In this document: in pieces, positions 1 through 4,673 of the stretch
Layout: every line of letters begins with the position of its first letter
Numbering within the stretch: the stretch's first letter is position 1
Source of the DNA: Actinomycetota bacterium
GTDB lineage: Bacteria; Actinomycetota; Actinomycetes; Streptosporangiales; Streptosporangiaceae
DNA length: 5,920 nt
Direction: 5' to 3'
Assembly: GCA_003242605.1 (NCBI GenBank)
Contig: QGUZ01000316.1
Span: forward strand, 1 to 5,920
The notes under the pieces: model-generated
What the model was told of the DNA's origin: nothing
What the model saw: the letters and a program-made list of their open reading frames with translations, nothing else
Database searches by the model: none
Translations under genes and position numbers: made by a program

Positions 1-61
1 GTATCGGCAATAATGAGATTTGATGATTTGCCTTGACCGGTTGCATGGCGAGGGACGATCG
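1..61 (+). promoter_or_regulatory. AT-rich leader and possible promoter of lsr2
   Basis: Positions 9-29 are about 80% A/T (17 of 21 bases), the most AT-rich run in a very GC-rich window. The hexamer GATTTG occurs twice there (17-22 and 25-30). A TTGACC at 33-38 resembles a -35 element. The best -10 match downstream is GACGAT at 54-59, but it is weak and the 15-base spacing is short. Lsr2 proteins prefer AT-rich DNA and some actinobacterial lsr2 genes are autoregulated, so this patch is a plausible self-binding site as well as a promoter. That role is inferred from composition only. The region continues beyond the left edge, so the true promoter could be outside the window. Confidence 0.3.
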
Positions 62-135
62 CGGGCGGCATCAAACGAGGAATCCCCGGCCGGGGCAGAG
101 CACAACAAATGCCGAGCACGGAGGACTGAGACACC

Positions 136-507
136 ATGGCGCTCAAGACGGTGATCACGCTCACCGACGATCTCGACGGTTCGCCTGCCGACGAGACCGT
201 CCGGTTCGCTCTGGACGGCGTCTCCTACGAGATCGACCTGCGCAAGGACAACGCCGAGAAGCTTCGTAACGCGCTGAAGCCCTTCCGGGAGGCCGCGCGG
301 CGCGCGCCCGCCCCCGGGTCGAAGCGGGGCAAGAGCTCGCGTTCGAGCAGCGGCGACCGCCAGCGCTCCGCGAAGATCCGTGCCTGGGCGAAGGCGCACG
401 GCCTGCCGGTGAGCGAGCGTGGCCGCATCTCCACCCACCTCGCCAAGGCCTACGAGGCCAACGACCCGAGCCTCGTGACCGGCGCCAAGACGTCGGGCAA
501 GTCCTGA
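136..507 (+). CDS. lsr2: Lsr2 family nucleoid-associated protein (H-NS-like xenogeneic silencer)
   Basis: This is a 123-residue protein that bridges DNA and silences AT-rich, often foreign, genes; it acts on the chromosome as dimers and oligomers. Residues 1-55 match the Lsr2 oligomerisation domain: a beta-rich start (TVITLTDDLDG), an ADETVRFALDGVSYEIDL segment, then a helix beginning around NAEKLRNAL. A basic, serine-rich linker (about 57-76) leads to the C-terminal DNA-binding domain (about 77-108). That domain carries IRAWAKAHG and the AT-hook-like RGR at 95-97, the residues that enter the minor groove in characterised family members. Length is close to the usual 105-115 residues; about 13 extra residues follow AYEAND. 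The ATG is supported by GGAGG at 120-124, 11 bases upstream. No gene is joined to it: a strong hairpin follows at once, so it is probably monocistronic. Many actinobacteria carry several Lsr2 paralogues, and I cannot tell which one this is. Confidence 0.97.
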   Translation: MALKTVITLTDDLDGSPADETVRFALDGVSYEIDLRKDNAEKLRNALKPFREAARRAPAPGSKRGKSSRSSSGDRQRSAKIRAWAKAHGLPVSERGRISTHLAKAYEANDPSLVTGAKTSGKS

Positions 508-529
508 CGCGCTTGCGGCCGGGCGAACC

Positions 530-568
530 CGGCGGTCCCCCGCCACCCACGTGGCCGGGGGACCGCCG
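530..568 (+). terminator. GC-rich hairpin terminator after lsr2
   Basis: An 11-bp perfect outer stem (531-541 with 557-567, extended by C530-G568) continues into a 5-bp inner stem (542-546 with 551-555). There is one bulged C at 556 and a four-base CCAC loop. It starts 23 bases after the lsr2 stop. There is no T-tract, which is common for actinobacterial terminators. The length, position and near-perfect pairing make it the strongest terminator candidate in the window. Confidence 0.65.
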
Positions 569-685
569 AATCGGGCGGGCCACGAGAACGGTGGGCGGTC
601 GTGGTCGCGTCGGTGATGTCCCGCCGCACCCCACTCCCTCCGTGCCCGCCCCGGACCGGCCGCGCCGATCCGCGCGTACCGCGCC

Positions 686-728
686 CGCCGCCGACGACGG
701 CCGTGTACGGCCGGCCGCGTCGGCGGCG
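686..728. repeat. Nested inverted repeat (large stem-loop)
   Basis: Two arms of 11 bp pair perfectly (686-696 with 718-728). Inside them is a second perfect 6-bp hairpin, CGGCCG-TGTA-CGGCCG, at 698-713. The nested structure would form a long, very stable stem-loop in RNA or a cruciform in DNA. It lies about 180 bases after the lsr2 stop, beyond that gene's own terminator. It could be a second terminator, a structural part of an RNA, or chance pairing in GC-rich DNA. Confidence 0.4.
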
Positions 729-881
729 TGAATCCCTTCCGCCCGTGATCCGTGGGTTTCCGGTCACGCCACCGGCCGAGGGCTTCCGTGTCGTCGTGGA
801 CGGAGCCGTACCTCGCACCCTCCCGGCCACGACGACCCCGTCCCCCAGACGTTCGCGCGCATAGCGGTTTCCGTACCGCGC

Positions 882-897
882 ATCCGCGTATCCGCGT
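882..897. repeat. Tandem duplication of ATCCGCGT
   Basis: The octamer ATCCGCGT occurs twice head to tail with no spacer. It is a short perfect tandem repeat in non-coding DNA. No function can be assigned, and slippage in low-complexity GC-rich sequence would explain it. Confidence 0.35.
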
Positions 898-1061
898 CTT
901 CGCAGCCGCAATCTCCACAGCGCTCTTGCAGCGGTTTCGCCGCGGTTCCGCGGCGCCCGCGTCCGCATACCCGCTGCCCGCCGTACCGCAGACGGCCCGG
1001 ATGTTCCGAATCCCGCAGGTCGGTGCGGCGGGGCGGCTTTCCACTTCTCCGGGCGGGCCGT

Positions 1062-1091
1062 GGAAGGGAGGCGGAAGGGACGCGGAAGGGA
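1062..1091. repeat. Three GGAAGGGA direct repeats at 11-bp spacing
   Basis: GGAAGGGA occurs at 1062-1069, 1073-1080 and 1084-1091, separated each time by three bases (GGC, CGC), giving an exact 11-bp period. An inverted copy (TCCCTTCC) is present at 733-740. A period close to one helical turn places the copies on one face of the DNA, as in protein-binding iterons. No gene starts directly downstream, so a regulatory role is only a possibility. Confidence 0.45.
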
Positions 1092-2042
1092 AACGTCACC
1101 TCCCGGTCACGGTCCGGGTTCGCGACACCACCCGGGCCACACGGTGCCGGTGATCTCCCGCCGCCTTCCCCGGCAAATCCGTGTGAACTGATCCACAAAA
1201 GGCCCGTTCGTTTATCCCGGCGGTGACCGGCCGACTTCACTGCGCGGATCCCCGGGCCGTGCGGGCGCCCGGAGAATCGCGGGCCGGGAGAACTCGGACG
1301 GCTATCCGTCCCGCCTTCCGCCGGCCGCCGGATCACCGCGTGCGACGGCGAGTCCGGTTTCGCCCGAATGCGTTCCGAGCGGGCGCACGCCCCCGTCGCC
1401 CGGCCGGCCGGACACCCCGATCCGGCGCGATCGATCGCTTTCCTCGGCCCGCCCGCCGCCCGGCCCTCGCCGCCGGCGGACGGCCGTCCCCGCGCCGGCG
1501 TCGCGGCGAGGTCACGGCGTCGCGCGCGTCCGGGTCTGGACGCCGCGATCGGCGCGTGTTACGCAGACAACGGGGCGTGAGATCCGCGGGCCTCGGCCGC
1601 CCGCCGGCCACGCCGGGGGCGAGCGGCTCCGTCGGCGGGCCGTACCGCACACACAAGGCGCCGCGCGCCCGCCGCCCACGCGAGGGGCGGATCCGGGGAG
1701 CGCCGTGGCGTCCGCCGTTCCCGGGCCCACGCCCGCCGCGTCCCCCTGCGGTGGCCGGGCCGCCGGGCGAGGCCGCGCTCCCCGTCGCTCGCATCGCGTG
1801 CCCGCTCGCGGGGAGGGCCGTACCCCTCGTCCGGTGCGATGCGTGACGCGCGAGCCCCGGTGCACCGGCCGCCAGATCCGGTCATTTCAGGATCAATCTC
1901 CGTACGTCCCCGAACTTCCGCGTCACGGAACTCTCGTGCGACTGCTGCGGATGTGCCGCCTCGGCGGTGATCGGCACGGTCGATGAGTCGCCCTGTCCAG
2001 GGCCGCTGATCGTGTCCCGCCGCCGATCCGGCGTGTGCAGTC

Positions 2043-2048
2043 GGGGGG
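2043..2048 (+). promoter_or_regulatory. Ribosome binding site that decides the acyltransferase start
   Basis: A run of six Gs lies seven bases before the GTG at 2056. An in-frame GTG exists earlier at 2035, but nothing resembling a Shine-Dalgarno sequence precedes it, and the G-run would then fall inside the coding region. The 2056 start is therefore preferred. Confidence 0.55.
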
Positions 2049-2055
2049 TTCCACC

Positions 2056-3864
2056 GTGTCCGTATCGGCCACCCGTGCCGACCGTGTCCGCTGGGCGGAC
2101 ACCGCGAAGGGCCTGTGCATCCTGCTCGTGGTCCTGTGGCACGTCGTGGCCAAGCAGTACCTGCGGCTGGAGTGGCCGGAAGGGCTGCGCGTCCCGGGCG
2201 TGTGGGGCACCTTCTGCGAGCTGCTGCTGCCGCTGCGCATGCCGCTGTTCTTCACGATCTCCGGCATGTTCGCGCTGAACGCGGTGCACCGGCCCTGGCG
2301 GATCTCGGCCCGGTCGCGGGTGGCGAGATTCCTCTACCTGTACCTGGTGTGGCTGCTCATCCACACCGCCCTGCTCGGCCTGGCCCCGGACTTCCCCACC
2401 GACCGCGCGACGGGCCCGGCCGGGCTGCTCGAGCAGCTCACGATCACGCCGTCCAACCTGTGGTACCTGTACGCGCTCGCGCTGTACTTCGTCATCGCCA
2501 AGCTGACCTGGCGGTTCCCGCGGGTCGTCATGCTGGGCGCGGCGTTCGCCCTGTCGGTCGCGGCCGCCTCGGAGCTGGTGCCCGTCCCCGGCAACCGGGC
2601 CGGCCTGCTGCAGAACCTGGTGTTCTTCCTCCTCGGTTTGTACTTCCGCCCGTACGTCGAGCGCCTGGCCGACGGCGTGAACCTGCCCCGCTTCGCCCTC
2701 GCCACCGGGGTGTACGGCGCGCTGCTGTCGGCCATGGCCGCCACCGGGACCGAGGACGTGCCCGGCGTGTGGCCGGTGGTCTGCGTGGCCGCCGCGGCCT
2801 TCGGGGTCACCGGCTCGGCGATGCTCGCCCGGTGGGACCGGGTGGCCGCCCCGCTGATCGGCATCGGCCGCCGCACGCTGCCGATCTACGTCATCCACAT
2901 GCCGGTGCTCGCGCTGCTGGACCTGGCGCTCGCCCGGCCGCTCGCCGCCGCGCTGGACACGCCGTTCGCCCTCCCGATCGCCGTCCTCGAGCCGATCCTG
3001 CTCACCGCGGCCATCTCCTGGTTCTGCCTGCTGCTGCACCGCGGCCTGGAGGCGGCGCGGCTCAGCCGGTTCCTGCTCGACCTGCCGGGCGGCGCCAAGC
3101 CCCGGCCCGCCGCCGAGACGCCGCCCGCGGCCGCCCCGGGGCACGCCGCCGCGCCCGCGGGTGTCGCCGCACCGGCCGGGGTCGCCGCCCACCACCCGCC
3201 GGCCCAGCCCGCGGTCTCGCCCACGGCCCGGCCCGCAGGGGCCCTGCCCACCGCCGCTCCGGCCGCCCCGTGGCCCGTCCCCGCCGCCCAACCGGTCACG
3301 CAGCCGCCCGCGCCGCAGGCCACCCCGTACCCGGGTCCGGCCGCCGCCCCGCACCACTCCTCTCCGTTCCGGCAGGACACGTCCGGCGGCCATCCGCACC
3401 GGGTTCCCCCGAGCCCCGGCCTGCCACAGCCGGGCCCGGCGTCCGGCTACGTGCCCCCGGACGCCCAGGCCACCCTGCCGTACGGGGCCTACCTGGCCGT
3501 CGCGCCGCCGCCCGCCTCCCACGGGCCCGGCGAACCGGCCGCGCAGCCGTACCCGGCGCCGCACATGCCGCCCGGCCCGGGCGTCCCGCCGGACGGCCGG
3601 CCCGTGCCCGATGGCCCGGCTCGGCCGTCGCCCTCCGGCGGTCCCGCGCCGCAGCCCGGGGCGGCGCCCGCCTCCTGGTTCGAGCCGCCGCAGGCCGTCC
3701 GCGACGCCTCCTGGTCACCGGGATCGCCCGGTGACGGCCACGGCGCGGGGACGGCCGCGCACGACCGCCCGCAGGCCCCCGCAGCGGACCGGCCGTGGCC
3801 GCCGGACCCCGAGACGACGTGGCCGCTGTACCCGCGGCGCGGACCGCACGACCCGCGTTCCTGA
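2056..3864 (+). CDS. Acyltransferase-3 family membrane protein (YcfT-like) with long proline-rich tail
   Basis: Integral membrane acyltransferase of 602 residues (609 if it starts at 2035). Residues 13-29 carry the family signature WADTAKG...LWH, with the conserved Lys/Arg-X10-His pair as K18 and H29. LRMPLFFTISGMF (about 60-72), SLWYLYAL-like NLWYLYALALYF (about 134-145) and GRRTLPIYVIHMP (about 271-283) follow. These blocks strongly recall E. coli YcfT (COG4763) as I remember it. About ten hydrophobic segments lie between 19 and 330. Family members move acyl groups from cytoplasmic donors onto envelope sugars, lipids or antibiotics; the substrate here is unknown. Residues from about 345 to the end form a proline/alanine/glycine tail (about 72 prolines, no cysteine), predicted disordered and probably cytoplasmic. 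It nearly doubles the usual 330-400 residue length. The gene stands alone, about 1.5 kb after lsr2, and converges on the LuxR gene. Confidence 0.92.
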   Translation: MSVSATRADRVRWADTAKGLCILLVVLWHVVAKQYLRLEWPEGLRVPGVWGTFCELLLPLRMPLFFTISGMFALNAVHRPWRISARSRVARFLYLYLVWLLIHTALLGLAPDFPTDRATGPAGLLEQLTITPSNLWYLYALALYFVIAKLTWRFPRVVMLGAAFALSVAAASELVPVPGNRAGLLQNLVFFLLGLYFRPYVERLADGVNLPRFALATGVYGALLSAMAATGTEDVPGVWPVVCVAAAAFGVTGSAMLARWDRVAAPLIGIGRRTLPIYVIHMPVLALLDLALARPLAAALDTPFALPIAVLEPILLTAAISWFCLLLHRGLEAARLSRFLLDLPGGAKPRPAAETPPAAAPGHAAAPAGVAAPAGVAAHHPPAQPAVSPTARPAGALPTAAPAAPWPVPAAQPVTQPPAPQATPYPGPAAAPHHSSPFRQDTSGGHPHRVPPSPGLPQPGPASGYVPPDAQATLPYGAYLAVAPPPASHGPGEPAAQPYPAPHMPPGPGVPPDGRPVPDGPARPSPSGGPAPQPGAAPASWFEPPQAVRDASWSPGSPGDGHGAGTAAHDRPQAPAADRPWPPDPETTWPLYPRRGPHDPRS

Positions 3865-3887
3865 TCGGACGGAACCGGACGATCAGG
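3860..3887 (+). terminator. Weak hairpin overlapping the acyltransferase stop codon
   Basis: CCTGATCG at 3860-3867 pairs perfectly with CGATCAGG at 3880-3887 across a 12-base loop. The left arm contains the TGA stop. The stem is moderate and there is no T-tract, so it may contribute to termination or mRNA stability, but it is weaker than the hairpin at 3966-3996. Confidence 0.25.
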
Positions 3888-3965
3888 GAGCCATCCCAGG
3901 TCGGCGGCGTCGAGTGAACCACCGGGCCGGCGCTCACCCGACGGGATCGCGACCCCTGGCGGACA

Positions 3966-3996
3966 CCCGCCCCGGTTTGCGGTGCGCCGGGGCGGG
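3966..3996 (+). terminator. GC-rich hairpin, probable terminator of the acyltransferase gene
   Basis: CCCGCCCCGG (3966-3975) pairs perfectly with CCGGGGCGGG (3987-3996) across an 11-base loop. It lies about 100 bases after the stop codon in the convergent intergenic region. No T-tract follows. The 10-bp all-GC stem would be very stable in either transcript direction. Confidence 0.5.
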
Positions 3997-4151
3997 GCCC
4001 GCACGCTGAATCTCCCCTCCCCGTGCGAGGCCTCCCGTCCCATCGGCGACACGGGTGACAGGACCGGCCCACCAGACCGGACACGCACGGAACCGCCCGG
4101 TGCGGGCACGGAGCTGCGATCCGCCGATCGGTTCACCGCACGGCGGGCCGC

Positions 4152-4232
4152 GCCTGGAACTACGGCACCTGGACGTACGTATTCATCCGCATCCGCGACG
4201 GCCGCTTGGGGCGGTACGGCATCCGCCGATCA
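4152..4232 (+). pseudogene. Possible fossil of a coding fragment (unrecognised)
   Basis: One plus-strand frame reads WNYGTWTYVFIRIRDG followed by RLGRYGIRRSR. It is rich in aromatic and beta-branched residues, and nearly all its codon third positions are G or C. This is how real genes in this window look and unlike the Arg/Pro-rich shadow frames around it. The frame opens after a TGA at 4056-4058, has no plausible start, and runs on into low-information sequence with no nearby stop. I do not recognise the family. It could be the C-terminal remnant of a decayed gene or a chance run. Confidence 0.25.
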
Positions 4233-4533
4233 CGGCCGCGCCGCGGGCCCGCCTGCTTCGAAGCAGGTCCCGGCGGACGCCGACGGCACGGGCGAGGCAC
4301 GTGTGAAGCCGAGGCCGGCCAGGACGTGCGAGGCGGCCGCGACGTGCTCCCCGGCGGCCACGATGCCGACGTCGATGGCGGGCTTGGCGGCCGGGCACGG
4401 CCGTGCCGCCGGCGTGCTCGATCGCCACCACGGGGGACGCCGGCGGCCCGCGGCGTTACTCCGCGCGCAACGCCCCGAACCGGGCGGGCCAGGCAGGGTC
4501 GTGGTCCACGACGCAGACCCGTGACCGACGCAC
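4230..4533 (-). pseudogene. GrpB/UPF0157 family protein remnant, frameshifted and truncated
   Basis: Read on the minus strand, this region holds the ordered motifs of the GrpB (UPF0157) family, which belongs to the nucleotidyltransferase-like fold. From a GTG at 4533 the frame gives VVDHDPAWPARFGALRAE, then TAA at 4458-4456. The same frame continues with VVAIEHAGGTAVPG (about 4431-4390), equivalent to the family's hallmark EH.GSTAVPG block. It then breaks: the expected continuation AAKPAIDVGIVAAG, then HVLAGLGFTR, is in another frame that ends at a TGA at 4232-4230. The central GS of the hallmark has become GG. About 100 of the family's usual 160-180 codons remain, with no C-terminal half. 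Compared with a typical GLAAKP junction, the frameshift fits loss of about five bases between GGCC repeats. No ribosome site is visible. Sequencing error could explain one lesion but not nonsense, frameshift and truncation together. Confidence 0.8.
4252..4267. repeat. Perfect 16-bp palindrome CCTGCTTCGAAGCAGG
   Basis: The sequence is identical to its reverse complement over 16 bases, centred on TTCGAA. It lies near the 3' end of the GrpB remnant, between it and the possible plus-strand fossil. It is not a match to the actinobacterial SOS box as I know it. It may be an operator-like site, a rearrangement scar or chance. Confidence 0.5.
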
Positions 4534-4592
4534 CGGCGTTCGGCCGCCATGCGCCCGCCACCCGGTACGGCCCGGCCGCCCCGCCCCCGGCC

Positions 4593-4607
4593 GGGCGGGC
4601 GGGCGGG
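4593..4607 (+). other. G-quadruplex motif (four GGG runs, one-base loops)
   Basis: GGGCGGGCGGGCGGG is a textbook intramolecular quadruplex pattern, and single-base loops are the most stable class. The G-rich strand is the plus strand, so DNA could fold here, as could any transcript reading through from the acyltransferase side. The LuxR transcript would carry the C-rich complement. The upstream CCCGCCC at 4580-4586 can also pair with 4593-4599 as a competing duplex hairpin. Confidence 0.6.
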
Positions 4608-4637
4608 CCATCGCCCGCACGCCGCGACGCGATGGCC
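4606..4637 (-). terminator. Hairpin downstream of the LuxR-type gene
   Basis: GGCCATCGC (4606-4614) pairs perfectly with GCGATGGCC (4629-4637) across a 14-base loop. The stem begins 37 bases after the regulator's stop codon when read on the minus strand, and it overlaps the edge of the G-quadruplex motif. There is no T-tract. Position and pairing suggest a terminator for the leftward transcript. Confidence 0.45.
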
Positions 4638-4673
4638 GGCCGCCGGGCCGGGTCCGGAGGCGGGCGGCGCCGG

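Larger units (their letters stand above)
569..2042. other. Gene-free stretch of about 1.5 kb
   Basis: I see no supportable gene here. Open frames exist on both strands, but they translate to arginine/proline/alanine-rich peptides with no recognisable domain, hydrophobic pattern or conserved motif. None combines a Shine-Dalgarno sequence with coding-like codon composition, so these frames look like by-products of high GC. The stretch holds scattered inverted repeats (for example 938-955 and the 12-bp palindrome at 1857-1868), the elements listed separately at 686-728, 882-897 and 1062-1091, and a lower-GC island at about 1176-1215. It must also contain the promoter of the downstream acyltransferase gene, but I could not pick out convincing -35/-10 boxes. 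A non-coding RNA cannot be excluded by eye. Confidence 0.6.

Noticed and set aside
1223..1846. Plus-strand open frame of 207 codons in the gene-free interval, and opposing minus-strand frames at 1333-1794 and 764-1336
   Set aside because: All are Arg/Pro/Gly-rich with no recognisable motif, no ribosome binding site and equal openness on both strands.
1857..1868. 12-bp palindrome CCGGTGCACCGG and similar short palindromes (for example 938-955)
   Set aside because: Short GC palindromes are expected by chance at this base composition, and there is no supporting context.
1882..1977. Small minus-strand ORF of 31 codons starting with GTG and ending LILK
   Set aside because: Its composition is less biased than other shadows, but there is no good ribosome site, no family resemblance, and it lies where the acyltransferase promoter should be.
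2035..2055. Upstream GTG start for the acyltransferase
   Set aside because: It has no Shine-Dalgarno sequence, whereas the GTG at 2056 has a six-G run seven bases upstream. The extra seven residues carry no family feature.
1882..3564. Long minus-strand open frame (560 codons) antisense to the acyltransferase
   Set aside because: It translates to a Gly/Arg/Gln-rich peptide with no domains. The plus-strand frame in the same place has clear acyltransferase motifs and membrane segments. Long antisense frames are normal in GC-rich coding DNA.
2115..3734. Second plus-strand open frame (539 codons) overlapping the acyltransferase
   Set aside because: It is Ala/Arg/Pro-rich with no hydrophobic helices or motifs and no ribosome site; it is a shadow of the real frame.
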